Assembly: GCA_022824025.1 (NCBI GenBank)
Contig: JAJEBF010000042.1
Location: forward strand, 186,001-250,000
Reading direction: 5' to 3'
Length of the DNA: 64,000 bases
From: Caldilineaceae bacterium
GTDB lineage: Bacteria; Chloroflexota; Anaerolineae; Caldilineales; Caldilineaceae
The position numbers and the translations under genes were made by a program. Of the stretch, positions 35,192-44,888 are shown in pieces (the stretch's first letter is position 1; every line of letters begins with the position of its first letter). The notes beneath the pieces were generated by a model, which searched no databases, was not told where the DNA came from, and saw only the letters and a list, made by a program, of their open reading frames with translations.

Positions 35192-35722
35192 ATGCAGTTA
35201 CCGCTGGGTATCGAGGTACCGATTCCAACATTCGAACAGTTCGTGTTCATCCAGGTGGCGCTGCTGACCGCGGTCGCCGCCCTGGCGGTGGTGATCAGCC
35301 GCAACCTCTTTCACAGCGCCCTCGCCCTGACGTTGACATTCTTCGGCGTCGCCGGCGTCTATATCTTCCTGGAGGCCGAATTCCTCGCCGTAAGCCAGGT
35401 CCTTGTATATGTCGGCGCGATCGCCATGCTGATCGCTTTCGCCATCATGCTCACGCGCAGCATGATGTTCGGGCGCACCTCTCCGCTGAACAACCAGTGG
35501 GGCAAGTCGTCTCTGTTCGCGTTTCTCTTTTTCAGCGCTCTGCTGGCCTTTGCCAGGGCAACACCCTGGCCCGCCGCCAGCGAAGAGATCATTGCTGACG
35601 AAGCCCTGATCGGCCAGTTGGGAAGAGAGTTCGTCACGACGTACGTTATCGCATTTGAAGTATTGGGCCTGCTGCTGCTGGTGGCTCTGGTCGGGGCAGT
35701 GATGCTGGCACGCGATCGGTAA
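35192..35722 (+). CDS. nuoJ: Complex I subunit J paralogue (operon 2)
   Basis: 176 residues with five membrane helices: HSALALTLTFFGVAGVYIFL, FLAVSQVLVYVGAIAMLIAF and a late ITYVIAF-like helix (TTYVIAFEVLGLLLLVALVG). All are NuoJ hallmarks. It lies between nuoH2 and nuoK2, separated by 69 and 82 bp. Confidence 0.95.
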   Translation: MQLPLGIEVPIPTFEQFVFIQVALLTAVAALAVVISRNLFHSALALTLTFFGVAGVYIFLEAEFLAVSQVLVYVGAIAMLIAFAIMLTRSMMFGRTSPLNNQWGKSSLFAFLFFSALLAFARATPWPAASEEIIADEALIGQLGREFVTTYVIAFEVLGLLLLVALVGAVMLARDR

Positions 35723-35804
35723 TGGCAGCGTCTGCATCCTGGTTCGCTGCCGCCATGAAAGGCCGCTGATCAACGGCCTTCGCATTTCTCTTGAGGTTGA
35801 TCCT

Positions 35805-36119
35805 ATGGTTCCGCTCAGTTGGTATCTGATGCTCGCCGCCTTCCTGTTCTCGTGCGGCCTGTACGGCGCGCTCGCAAGGCGCAATGCCATCGCCATGCTG
35901 ATGGGCATCGAGTTGATGCTCAACGCAGCCAATATCAACCTGGTGGCCTTCTGGCGCCACGGCGTCGGGCCCATGGAAGACCTGACCGGCCAGGCCTTTG
36001 CCGTTCTTATCATCGGCCTTGCGGCTGCCGAGGCCGCTGTCGGCCTGGCCCTGATTATCGCTGTCTACCGCGAACGTCGAACCATCGATGTCGACGAGCT
36101 GGACGTTCTTGCGGGCTGA
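35805..36119 (+). CDS. nuoK: Complex I subunit K paralogue (operon 2)
   Basis: 104 residues, three helices. The proton-path glutamates are present in IAMLMGIELMLNAANINLVA and IGLAAAEAAVGLALIIAVYR; the C-terminus reads TIDVDELDVLAG. A 64-bp gap with AGGAGGT leads to the next gene. Confidence 0.96.
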   Translation: MVPLSWYLMLAAFLFSCGLYGALARRNAIAMLMGIELMLNAANINLVAFWRHGVGPMEDLTGQAFAVLIIGLAAAEAAVGLALIIAVYRERRTIDVDELDVLAG

Positions 36120-36183
36120 TCCCGCGCGAACGGCTTGGCTGCCGCCACAATCGGCGGCGGCTGCCAGGAGGTCAACGAAAACA

Positions 36184-36537
36184 GTGGCCAAAAGGCAGTT
36201 GACGGGCACACTGGAAGAACAGTGCGACTTTCTCTACCAACTCGCGCAGGAAAAGATCGCCAGCGGCAACTACACCGGCGCCGTCTATGCGCTGAAAGAA
36301 ATCGTAAAGCACAAGCCCGACTATGGTGACGCAGCGCAACTCTTGGAAGACGCGCGAAAGCGCAAGAAAGCGCAATCATTTCGCCTGGTCATCTCTCTTG
36401 CCGGCGCAGCCCTGTTTCTGGCCGCCGGCTCTTTCGCCGGGCTTCAGAACGATCTGTGGCTCTTTGCCCTGGCATTTGCCGGCCTGCTCGCAGGGTATGT
36501 CGTTGCCAATTTGGTACGAAGTCCTGCTACGTCTTAG
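36184..36537 (+). CDS. Small TPR-like protein with two membrane helices, inside operon 2
   Basis: 117 residues from GTG 36184, placed 11 nt after AGGAGGT (36166-36172); the frame is open further upstream but that part overlaps nuoK2. Residues 10-57 look like one tetratricopeptide-type helix pair (FLYQLAQEKIASGNYTGAVY then ALKEIVKHKPDYGDAAQLLE). A basic stretch (ARKRKKAQS) and two membrane helices follow (about 64-85 and 88-110). It is not a known complex I subunit. Its position between nuoK2 and nuoL2 suggests an assembly or accessory role, but that is inference from location. Confidence 0.8.
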   Translation: MAKRQLTGTLEEQCDFLYQLAQEKIASGNYTGAVYALKEIVKHKPDYGDAAQLLEDARKRKKAQSFRLVISLAGAALFLAAGSFAGLQNDLWLFALAFAGLLAGYVVANLVRSPATS

Positions 36538-36607
36538 GCAACTCGCCTGGATTCTGAACTGACTACGTAAGACCGTCACGTTTTCACCTAAACCCTGAGG
36601 CTTCTCT

Positions 36608-38839
36608 ATGGAAGGACTATTCAGCGTCACCTGGGTTGTGCCAATCCCTCCCTTCCTGGCATTCCTGGCGATCGTGCTCTTTCTGAACAGGAATAAACGG
36701 GGCAGCGCCCTGACCGCGATCGGCGCCGCCCTCCTCAGTTGCATCCTCGGTTGGGGCATCGCCTTTGCCTCCTTCTTCCGTGATCACTTCGGCGACCACC
36801 CGATCGACGAGGCAATCTACACGATTCCCACGGGCGCAACCGAATTCGTCATCGGCTATGCCGTGGATCCCTCCAATGCCCTGATGCTCTTCATGGTGCC
36901 CTTCCTGGTGCTGATGATCTTCATCTACTCCAGCGGCTACATGACCTACCCCCACCACCTCCAGGCTGCCCAATATCCAACCGCCTACGCTCAGGGCAAA
37001 GATCCTCGCTACAGCCGTTTCATGGCCTACATCTGTCTGTTCGCAACGGGCATGTTGGGCCTGGTCGTCGCAAATAACCTGCTCCAGTTCTTTATCTTCT
37101 GGGAAGTGATGGGGCTCTGCAGCTACCTGCTGATCGGCTTCTGGTATGAGAAGGCGTCGGCAAGGGCCGCAGCCGTTAAGGCCTTCATCACCACGCGCAT
37201 CGGCGACGCCCTTCTCATGATCGGCCTGATCCTGCTTTACGTCCGCAGCGAGCCCAGCAGCCTCCGCTTCAGCGAACTGTTCACCGAAGCCAACCTGGAT
37301 CAGCTCGCCCACTCGCTCGTGAACATTCCGGTTTTCGGTGAAGTCCACTGGATTTCGCTTATCGGGGTGCTCATCTTCTGCGGCGCTATCGGCAAGAGCG
37401 CCCAGTTCCCGCTGCACATCTGGCTGCCCGACGCCATGGAAGGGCCCACTCCGGTCAGCGCCATGATTCACGCGGCCACCATGGTGTCAGCCGGCGTATT
37501 CCTGCTCGTGCGCATGTTCCCCATCTACGAATTCTCCGGCCAGGTCTCCACCGGCACACTGCAGTTCGTCGCCTTCATCGGCGCGTTTACAGCCCTGTTC
37601 GCGGCGACCATCGCACTGGCCCAATGGGACATCAAACGTGTGCTGGCCTATTCCACGATTTCACAACTCGGATACATGGTGGCTGCCATCGGCATGGGGG
37701 CCTACGTAGCCGCGCTCTTCCACCTTCTGACCCACGCCTTCTTCAAGGCGCTCCTGTTCCTCGGTTCAGGCAGCGTGATCCACGGTGTTGAGCATGGCTA
37801 CCATCATGCCCACGAGCACGCGCACGACAACCACGACCACGACGAAAACCACGGCGAACAACGGATCGTTCGCCGCGCCGACGGCATTCTCAACACCGAA
37901 GACGCCCAGGACATGCGCAACATGGGCGGCCTCCTGTCCCGTATGCCCAGGACCGGCTGGACCTTTATCATCGGCGGCCTTGCCCTCTCAGGCTTCCCCC
38001 TGGTCACCGCCGGCTTCTGGTCCAAAGATGAAATACTTGCATTCGCCTGGTATGGCAACCATCAGTGGCTTTTCTGGACGCTGGCCCTGTCCGCTTTCCT
38101 CACCGCCTTCTACACCATGCGCCAAATTGGGCTGACCTTCCTGGGCAAGGCCCGCACCGAGGGCGCCTCACACGCCCCCGAAAGCGTCGCCAGCATGACG
38201 ACCCCGCTGATCCTGATCAGCTTCTTCGCCATCGCGGCCGGGTGGGTCGGGATCCCCGAAACCTTCCCTGTCCTGGGCGGCATCGTTCCCAACTGGCTGG
38301 CGCACTTCGTTGAACCCTATATGAAGTATATGCATCTCTATCCGGTTCACCCTGATTTTCATATCCTGCCGCTGGCCGTTTCGCTGCTGGTGGCTTTGGG
38401 CGGGCTCGGCGCAGGCTACCTTGTTTATGGCCAGGGGCTGAAAGAAGGCCAGACCGATCCCGTCGCGCGCGTGCTCGGCCCTATCTGGTGGATGTGGCAC
38501 CGCAAATATTGGATCGACGAACTGTATAACGGCACCATCGTTCTGTTCACGATGTGGCTGAGCCGCTTCCTGGCGCTGTTCGACCGGGAGTGGATCATAG
38601 ACTGGTTCGTCAATGGGGTTGGCCGGACTACCCTCCGCCTCGGCGATCTCGCTTCTGCCTTCGACAGATTCGTGGTCGATGGCTTTGTAGACGGCGTCGG
38701 CTGGATCTCTGACCAGGCCGGCTACATTGCCCGCCTGTTGCAGGATGGACGCGTGCAGACATACCTGCTGTTCGGTATGTTGATCCTGGCCGTGTGGCTG
38801 TTCCTGAACGTCTTGCCCATGATACTGACGCTGGTGTAA
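36608..38839 (+). CDS. nuoL: Complex I subunit L paralogue with His-rich insert (operon 2)
   Basis: 743 residues, about 100 longer than nuoL of operon 1. Core motifs: [100 protein letters not shown]. After SGSVIHGVE (about residues 394-420) a loop of nearly 30 residues is packed with H, D, E and N ([20 protein letters not shown]), a likely metal-binding or charge-rich insert. The C-terminal lateral helix region and last helix are complete. It is a candidate proton or cation channel subunit. Confidence 0.95.
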   Translation: MEGLFSVTWVVPIPPFLAFLAIVLFLNRNKRGSALTAIGAALLSCILGWGIAFASFFRDHFGDHPIDEAIYTIPTGATEFVIGYAVDPSNALMLFMVPFLVLMIFIYSSGYMTYPHHLQAAQYPTAYAQGKDPRYSRFMAYICLFATGMLGLVVANNLLQFFIFWEVMGLCSYLLIGFWYEKASARAAAVKAFITTRIGDALLMIGLILLYVRSEPSSLRFSELFTEANLDQLAHSLVNIPVFGEVHWISLIGVLIFCGAIGKSAQFPLHIWLPDAMEGPTPVSAMIHAATMVSAGVFLLVRMFPIYEFSGQVSTGTLQFVAFIGAFTALFAATIALAQWDIKRVLAYSTISQLGYMVAAIGMGAYVAALFHLLTHAFFKALLFLGSGSVIHGVEHGYHHAHEHAHDNHDHDENHGEQRIVRRADGILNTEDAQDMRNMGGLLSRMPRTGWTFIIGGLALSGFPLVTAGFWSKDEILAFAWYGNHQWLFWTLALSAFLTAFYTMRQIGLTFLGKARTEGASHAPESVASMTTPLILISFFAIAAGWVGIPETFPVLGGIVPNWLAHFVEPYMKYMHLYPVHPDFHILPLAVSLLVALGGLGAGYLVYGQGLKEGQTDPVARVLGPIWWMWHRKYWIDELYNGTIVLFTMWLSRFLALFDREWIIDWFVNGVGRTTLRLGDLASAFDRFVVDGFVDGVGWISDQAGYIARLLQDGRVQTYLLFGMLILAVWLFLNVLPMILTLV

Positions 38840-38943
38840 AGAGTCGCAAGGACGCGAGTCCCTGTCGTCCCGGGGAATCGCATCCGGCTCTCACATTCTG
38901 ACTTGCTTTTTGACTTACCTAAACCCTGCGTGGAGATGGCTTC

Positions 38944-40542
38944 ATGGAATCACTCGATTCAATCGTCCTGACAGTACTGCTCTTCTGGCCGCTGGTCGCG
39001 GCGCTGCTGGTGATCCTGCTTGGCAGGAGCGACAGCCAGATCAAGAAAGGCTCGATCTGGGCAAGCCTGCTCCCACTTGGCCTCAGCATCTACCTGCTCT
39101 TTGCCTACGACTCCTCCGCGGGCGGCATGCAGTTTGAGCAGTTCGCCGAGTGGATTCCTCAACTCAACGCCGGTTACCACATCGGCGTAGACGGGCTGAG
39201 CATTCCATTGCTCTTCCTCACTGCCCTGCTCAGCACCCTAAGCCTCTACTATAGCGCGGGCGTGATCAACGAGCGCGTCAAGGAATACTTCTTCCTGATG
39301 CACCTGCTGGAATTCAGTATGCTGGGCGTCTTTCTGGCCCTGGACTATGTCCTGTTCTATGTCTTCTGGGAAATCAGCCTCGTCCCGATGTACTTCCTCA
39401 TCGGCATTTGGGGCGGCGAAAACCGCGGCTACGCGGCCACCAAGTTCTTTATCTACACCTTGGTCGGCTCGGTTGCGATGTTGCTCGCAATCCTGGGGGT
39501 CTACTTCGCCACCGGCACCTTCGACATCGTCGAAGCGGCCGCGGCCCAGCCCTTCGCCGGCAACCTGACACTGGCAAGTCTCGCCTTCTGGGGGTTCTTC
39601 CTGGGTTTCGCGTTCAAAGTGCCCAGCTTCCCCTTCCACACCTGGCTTCCCGACGCCCATACCGAGGCGCCTACCGCCGGGTCGGTCATTCTGGCCGGCG
39701 TTCTGCTGAAGCTGGGCGCCTACGGCATGCTGCGCATCATGTTGCCCAGCTTCCCTGAGGCCTCAGTCTATTGGGCTACCTGGCTGGTCGGCCTCGGCGC
39801 AATCGCCATCGTCTACGGCGCATTCGTCTGTGTTGCCCAGACCGATCTCAAGAGGCTGATCGCATACAGCTCAGTCAGTCATATGGGCTATGTCATGCTC
39901 GGCATCGGCGCGGCGGCCGCGGTCATGACACCTGAGGGCCTGGCCAGCGCGGTCAACCGCTTCGGCCTCACCCCCCAGGCCATCCAGGACAGCGCGGCCA
40001 TGGCGCTCAACGGCGCCGCCCTGCAGATGTTCAACCATGGCATCATTACCGGGGCGCTGTTCTTCCTTGTCGGGATTATCTATGAACGCGCGCACACGCG
40101 CGATCTGTCTCGCTTTGGCGGCCTGGCGACCAAAACGCCGCACTTCTACGGCCTGATGTTGACGGCTGCTTTCGCCAGCCTGGGGCTGCCGGGCCTTGCC
40201 GGCTTCTGGGCAGAGCTCTTCACGTTCCGCGGGGCCTTTGCCATCATGCCCTACTGGGCCGCCTTCGGCACCATCGGCATCGTCATCACCGCCGTCTACA
40301 TTCTCTATCGCATCATTCAGAATGTGTTCCTGGGCGAATATGACCCCACCAAACTCACCCACTGGACAACCGTCCAGGGGGAACACGCCGATGGGCCCAC
40401 CGACATGGTCGGCTTCGAAAAAGTCACAATGTGGCCGCTGATCGCAGCGATGTTCCTGATCGGCATCTATCCGACGCCTCTGGTGAGCTACTTCAACAAG
40501 TCAGCCCAGGAGCTCCTGGCCTTTGTCCAGAATCTCATCTGA
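38944..40542 (+). CDS. nuoM: Complex I subunit M paralogue (operon 2)
   Basis: 532 residues, polytopic. NuoM marks: VLFYVFWEISLVPMYFLIGI, FKVPSFPFHTWLPDAHTEAP, LKRLIAYSSVSHMGYVMLGI, ASLGLPGLAGFWAELFTFRG. Between helices it has an extra segment of about 25 residues (EGLASAVNRFGLTPQAIQDS region) not seen in nuoM of operon 1, and a longer hydrophilic loop (LGEYDPTKLTHWTTVQGEHA) before the last helix. Confidence 0.96.
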   Translation: MESLDSIVLTVLLFWPLVAALLVILLGRSDSQIKKGSIWASLLPLGLSIYLLFAYDSSAGGMQFEQFAEWIPQLNAGYHIGVDGLSIPLLFLTALLSTLSLYYSAGVINERVKEYFFLMHLLEFSMLGVFLALDYVLFYVFWEISLVPMYFLIGIWGGENRGYAATKFFIYTLVGSVAMLLAILGVYFATGTFDIVEAAAAQPFAGNLTLASLAFWGFFLGFAFKVPSFPFHTWLPDAHTEAPTAGSVILAGVLLKLGAYGMLRIMLPSFPEASVYWATWLVGLGAIAIVYGAFVCVAQTDLKRLIAYSSVSHMGYVMLGIGAAAAVMTPEGLASAVNRFGLTPQAIQDSAAMALNGAALQMFNHGIITGALFFLVGIIYERAHTRDLSRFGGLATKTPHFYGLMLTAAFASLGLPGLAGFWAELFTFRGAFAIMPYWAAFGTIGIVITAVYILYRIIQNVFLGEYDPTKLTHWTTVQGEHADGPTDMVGFEKVTMWPLIAAMFLIGIYPTPLVSYFNKSAQELLAFVQNLI

Positions 40543-40651
40543 ACACGCGCATCTGAATCACTGCAGTGATCAGATGCGCGCCACTTGACACGACTCGACC
40601 CGCCGTCGGCAGCCGAAGGAAAACCCGGCGCCTCTGAATGGAGAACAATCT

Positions 40652-42157
40652 GTGGGCGACCTAGGATATATCGCACCCGAAATCATACTTCTGATCGGGG
40701 CCCTCTTTATCTTCTGTCTGGATGTAGCCTACGACCCCGGCGTGGGCAAAAAGTCGGGGCTGAGTTACATGGCGTTGTCGGCCCTGTTCCTGACAGCCGC
40801 GCTGGTTGCCGCCGTGCTGCAGTTGAACATCTCCGACCCCGAGGCCGGGCCGAAAGTGGCCTTCTCGATGATGACCATCGACAACTTCGGCAGCTTCATC
40901 AAGTTGACCATCTTTTCCGGCATGATTCTGACCACCATCGCCGGCGGCCGTTATATGAACCGCCGCTCCGGCAACCAGGGCGAATTCTGGACCTTCTTCC
41001 TGATGGTCAGCCTAGCAATGAGCATCGCCGTCAGCGCCAATAACCTTGTCCTCATCTATCTCGCCATCGAGTTCTTGTCAATTACCAGCTATATGCTGGC
41101 CGGTTTCCTGCGCGAGAATCGGCGCAGCAATGAGGCTGGGCTCAAATACTTTCTCTACGGCTCCATCGCTTCGGCCGTCATGCTATACGGCATCAGCCTG
41201 CTCTACGGCGCAACCGGCTCACTCTACCTGCATGAAATCGCCGCCGCGTTTACCGAAATCATCGGTGACTCGCGCGAAATCAGCGGGCTGGCTTTCGCCG
41301 GCCTGCCCGCCATGCTCCTGATCCTGGCTGGCCTGGGCTTCAAGGCAAGCCTTGCTCCATTCTATCAGTGGGCGCCCGACACCTACGACGGCTCCCCCAC
41401 GCCCGTGGCAACCTATCTTTCCACCGCCTCAAAGGCCGCCGCCTTTGCCGTGCTGGCCCGTTTCTTCATCGTGGCCATGGCCTCCTTCGAGGTCAACTGG
41501 GTGCCGGTGCTGGCCGCCTTCAGTATTATCACCATGTCAATGGGCAATCTGGCCGCGCTGCGGCAGAGCAGCGTTAAGCGCATGATCGCATACAGCTCGG
41601 TTGCCCAGGCCGGCTACATCCTGATGGGGCTGGTCGCTGTCACTTCCTCTTCGCCGAGCGCCATGGACGGCCTCAACGGCGTCCTCCTCTATCTCTTCGC
41701 CTACCTGTTCACCAACGTCGGCGCCTTCCTGGTCGTGATGGCGCTGGAAGAAACAGTCGACAGCACGCATATCAGCGCCTACCGCGGTCTGATCAAGCGC
41801 GCGCCCTGGCTGGCCGTCATGTTCACCATCTTCCTGCTCAGCCTCACCGGCATCCCGCTTACAGGCGGCTTCTTCGGCAAATTCTACGTCTTCGGCGCCG
41901 CCATCCAGCGCCAGTACTTCTGGCTCGCCGGCATTGGCATGATCAATGCCGGCATCGCAGCCTTTTACTATTTGCGTGTCGTGCGGGAAATGTTCTTCAC
42001 CCACGAGGGCGAAGGCGAAACCCTCGATGTACCCATGGCGTTGCAGACCAGTCTCCTGATTTGCACTGTCGCCACGGTCTGGATCGGCGTCTATCCCAGC
42101 GCAGTGCTCGACTGGGTCAGCAACGCCTCGGTCCAACTGCTTTCAGTGGTTCCGTAA
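40652..42157 (+). CDS. nuoN: Complex I subunit N paralogue (operon 2)
   Basis: 501 residues from GTG 40652, 14 or so helices. NuoN marks: LVLIYLAIEFLSITSYMLAG, FKASLAPFYQWAPDTYDGSP, ALRQSSVKRMIAYSSVAQAG, SLTGIPLTGGFFGKFYVFGA. It ends the operon. The convergent aldo/keto reductase ends only 4 bp away, so no terminator fits between them. Confidence 0.96.
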   Translation: MGDLGYIAPEIILLIGALFIFCLDVAYDPGVGKKSGLSYMALSALFLTAALVAAVLQLNISDPEAGPKVAFSMMTIDNFGSFIKLTIFSGMILTTIAGGRYMNRRSGNQGEFWTFFLMVSLAMSIAVSANNLVLIYLAIEFLSITSYMLAGFLRENRRSNEAGLKYFLYGSIASAVMLYGISLLYGATGSLYLHEIAAAFTEIIGDSREISGLAFAGLPAMLLILAGLGFKASLAPFYQWAPDTYDGSPTPVATYLSTASKAAAFAVLARFFIVAMASFEVNWVPVLAAFSIITMSMGNLAALRQSSVKRMIAYSSVAQAGYILMGLVAVTSSSPSAMDGLNGVLLYLFAYLFTNVGAFLVVMALEETVDSTHISAYRGLIKRAPWLAVMFTIFLLSLTGIPLTGGFFGKFYVFGAAIQRQYFWLAGIGMINAGIAAFYYLRVVREMFFTHEGEGETLDVPMALQTSLLICTVATVWIGVYPSAVLDWVSNASVQLLSVVP

Positions 42158-42161
42158 CCGG

Positions 42162-43184
42162 TCAGGGCGTCGGCGCATCCTCGCGCAGCAGTCCCTCCGC
42201 CCTGAGCGCACCCCACAACTCAGCCGGAACTGGATGCTGTAGCATCTCGAAGTTCCCCTGAACATGGGCTGCTTCGATCGCGCCCGGTATGATGGCCGAA
42301 ACGACCGGGTTCGCCAAAAGGAACTGCAGCGCAGCGCAGGCTAATGACGTCCCATGGCGGCTGCATATCCGCTCGATGCGCTCGGTCCTGTCCAGAATCT
42401 CCTCCGATGCGGGCGCGTAAAAGTAGCGTGCGCCGGGCACGGCGCCTGTGGCCAGAATCCCCGACGCAAACACCGCGCCGATGACGACGCTGATTCCCCT
42501 CTCCTCACACAGCGGAAACTCCTCTTCCAGCATCTCCTGGGTCAACAGGTTGTAACCGTAGGCGACCAGAAAGAAGTCCAGGTCCACCAAATCGAGAAAA
42601 CGCGGGATCATCCCCAGCTCATTGATGCCCGCGCCCACGCCCTTCACCAAACCATGCCGGCGCAGTTCATCCAGCGCGCGCCAGCCGCTCGTGAACAGCT
42701 GGTTCAGATAGGCGTTGACCCGCGCCTCGGTCTCGTAAAAGTAGAAATCGAGATCGTGGATGACAAGCAGGTCCACCGAGGGCAGGCTGAGCCGCTGCAG
42801 GCTGTCCTCGTATGAGCGCATAATTCCGTCATAGCTGTAATCGACCGTGAACTCGAACGGCAGCGCGCCCGTGAAGGGGCCAGGGTCGAAAGCCGCCAGA
42901 TCATGGACCGGGCGAAAGACCCGCCCAACTTTGGTCGAGATGACAAACTCGTCACGCGGTTTCTGGCGTAGAAAGTGCCCCAGGCGGTGCTCGCTCTTGC
43001 CGCTGCCATAGAACGGAGACGTATCGTAGAAGCGCACGCCTACATCCCAGGCGGCCTTCAACACGCCCTGCGCCGTATCTTCTTCCAGCGTCTCAAACAG
43101 ATCGCCCAACGGCGCCGTTCCCAACCCAAACTCGGTAACAGAGACCCCTGTTCCGCCCACCTCTCTCCGTGGTATCTTGTTCAT
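42162..43184 (-). CDS. Aldo/keto reductase (D-threo-aldose / pyridoxal dehydrogenase-like)
   Basis: 340 residues from ATG 43184, set by GGAGGG six bases upstream; the longer open frame lacks support. NAD(P)-dependent TIM-barrel oxidoreductase. The catalytic tetrad is complete: D54 and Y59 (RFYDTSPFYGSGKSEHRLG), K85 (STKVG) and H143 (LVIHDLDFYFYE). The sequence DTSPFYGSGKSE and the long loop with YDGIMRSYEDSLQRL resemble the D-threo-aldose 1-dehydrogenase (L-fucose dehydrogenase) and pyridoxal 4-dehydrogenase subgroup. Cofactor-binding residues lie near SAIIPGAIEAAHVQGNFE. A sugar substrate is more likely than pyridoxal, but the sequence alone does not settle it. Confidence 0.9.
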   Translation of the reverse strand: MNKIPRREVGGTGVSVTEFGLGTAPLGDLFETLEEDTAQGVLKAAWDVGVRFYDTSPFYGSGKSEHRLGHFLRQKPRDEFVISTKVGRVFRPVHDLAAFDPGPFTGALPFEFTVDYSYDGIMRSYEDSLQRLSLPSVDLLVIHDLDFYFYETEARVNAYLNQLFTSGWRALDELRRHGLVKGVGAGINELGMIPRFLDLVDLDFFLVAYGYNLLTQEMLEEEFPLCEERGISVVIGAVFASGILATGAVPGARYFYAPASEEILDRTERIERICSRHGTSLACAALQFLLANPVVSAIIPGAIEAAHVQGNFEMLQHPVPAELWGALRAEGLLREDAPTP

Positions 43185-43443
43185 CGCTTTCCCTCCGGAC
43201 AAGAAATTCTCCAATTTTTGTTGCCGCCGCCTGACAGATGCTTTGCGCTGCCTGATCCGAACGCGTCCTTTCCAAATCGATGCGGCCCAACATCTGCCTG
43301 CATACAGTGGGCCTGTCCTCGTTTCTGCCGGAAGCGGGCAGGAAATGAACTGAATGGGAACGAAATTTTGCTGGCCCCACATTGTAGTCCAGTCCTTTCC
43401 GGTACGCCTGCATATCCATCTTTGATCCTGTTTCGGCATCCGT

Positions 43444-43473
43444 TTGAGACCAGCTATGCCTGTATGTTACTAT
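43444..43473 (+). promoter_or_regulatory. Candidate promoter for the methyltransferase gene
   Basis: TTGAGA (43444-43449) and TACTAT (43468-43473) with an 18-bp spacer, and TGT before the -10 box. It would start transcription about 105 nt upstream of the ATG at 43587. Confidence 0.45.
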
Positions 43474-43586
43474 GAAACTGTCTCCTGATACCATTCCGTA
43501 CACGCAGAGGGAAACCTGCACAACCAAACCAGAAGCGGTGCGACACCCTTGCACCGGGGCCCGCTAAGCAACGGAGACCTGTGACC

Positions 43587-44510
43587 ATGACGAATTCGCA
43601 AAGCCAGCCGCGTCGGCGCCTGAAAGACACCAGTAAGACTGCCGTTCTGGTTGCAACCATCCGCGCCGTCCACCTTCGCTGGCACGACCCTCCCCACATT
43701 TTCGAAGACACCTATGCCCTCCAGATGCTGACGCCTTTCTGGCATGCAGTGGCCAAGTACAGGTTTCTGAGGTGGCTGGTCGGCGATGTCATCCTGGGCG
43801 TCTACAGACCGGTTTACCCTGCAGTTGTCCTGCGCTCCCGCTATACTGAAGACGAGCTGGTTAAAGCAATCGAAGAAGGGACCCGCCAGTATGTGGTCCT
43901 TGGCGCCGGGCATGATACCTTCGCACTGCGGCGCCAGGATCTGGCCGGCAAAGTGCGCGTCTTTGAGGTGGATACACCGGCCACGCAGGAAGTAAAGCAG
44001 CAACGCGTTCTGAAAGCGAACGGAAGCGTTCCCGATAACCTGACATTTGTGCCGGTCAATTTTGAAGTGGACCGGCTCGACGAAGAATTGGCGAAAGCGG
44101 GCTTCGATTCTCAACAACCCGCTTTCTTCTCCTGGCTCGGCGTAACATACTATCTTACCCAGGAGGCCATCCGCGACACGCTCGAACGAATCGCCGACAT
44201 GTCAGCGTCGGGGAGCCGGATCGTCTTTGATTTCAAGATCGCCAAGCACATGATCGATGACGAATGGCGAACGCTCTGCGAAAAGATGGAAGGTTTTGTC
44301 GAGCGAAGGGGCGAACCGATGCTGACCGACTTCACGCCCCAGCTGTTGAGAGACCTGATGACAAGGCATGGTTACACTGAAGTTGAAATGATGACGCCCG
44401 AAGAGCAAAGACATCGCTACCTGGGCGACCGCACCGACATCGTGCCGACCGAATTCTTCCATTTCGCCCAGTTTTCGCTCGAACCGCCGTCCCAAGAGGA
44501 ATCTGCTTGA
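43587..44510 (+). CDS. Class I SAM-dependent O-methyltransferase, leucine carboxyl methyltransferase (LCM) family
   Basis: 307 residues from ATG 43587; GTG 43581 is possible. It matches the PF04072-type family: KTAVLVATIRAVHLRWHDPP near the N-terminus, then YVVLGAGHDTFALRRQ (SAM-binding glycine loop), VFEVDTPATQEVKQQRV (acidic end of strand 2, with the substrate-side basic residues) and FSWLGVTYYLTQEAIRDTL. Members methylate carboxyl groups of small molecules, such as polyketide intermediates, or PP2A in eukaryotes. No biosynthetic cluster surrounds it, so the substrate is unknown. Confidence 0.88.
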   Translation: MTNSQSQPRRRLKDTSKTAVLVATIRAVHLRWHDPPHIFEDTYALQMLTPFWHAVAKYRFLRWLVGDVILGVYRPVYPAVVLRSRYTEDELVKAIEEGTRQYVVLGAGHDTFALRRQDLAGKVRVFEVDTPATQEVKQQRVLKANGSVPDNLTFVPVNFEVDRLDEELAKAGFDSQQPAFFSWLGVTYYLTQEAIRDTLERIADMSASGSRIVFDFKIAKHMIDDEWRTLCEKMEGFVERRGEPMLTDFTPQLLRDLMTRHGYTEVEMMTPEEQRHRYLGDRTDIVPTEFFHFAQFSLEPPSQEESA

Positions 44511-44888
44511 CGAGCCAGATCAATTGTAAGCGCCATTTGAGGCTGCGGCCGGATAGTTGCCCAAGTGAACTGATCGGTTTCTTTCCGACCTGATGATATT
44601 GTGCCGCTACGTTGAAGAAGCAAAAGACCATGCAAGGCAATAGCATGGTGGGCAAATTTCATAGGAACGGGCGGTCTTGCCCTGTTGGCCGGCGTTTTCG
44701 TTTACAGCAGGAAAGACCCTTCTTCTTCACAATTGCTGTCTCCTGTACAACCGTCATCGCAGCCTCCCGAAAGCGCGCATGGGTTATGAACCAAATGACG
44801 ACTCTTAAGCGTGTTGTTTCGTTGTGTCACCTTGCAGGCAGCCAACACTGTCCGTTCCTATTGGACCGTTGTTAGAGGAGAAATACGT
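44511..44888. other. Non-coding gap before the cupin gene
   Basis: 378 bp without a convincing gene. An 87-codon frame at 44612-44875 is Cys/Arg-rich and overlaps the ribosome-binding region of the next gene, so I do not call it. No hairpin or repeat stands out. Confidence 0.5.

Noticed and set aside
44612..44875. 87-codon plus-strand frame before the cupin gene
   Set aside because: Cys/Arg-rich without domain; overlaps the leader of the cupin gene.
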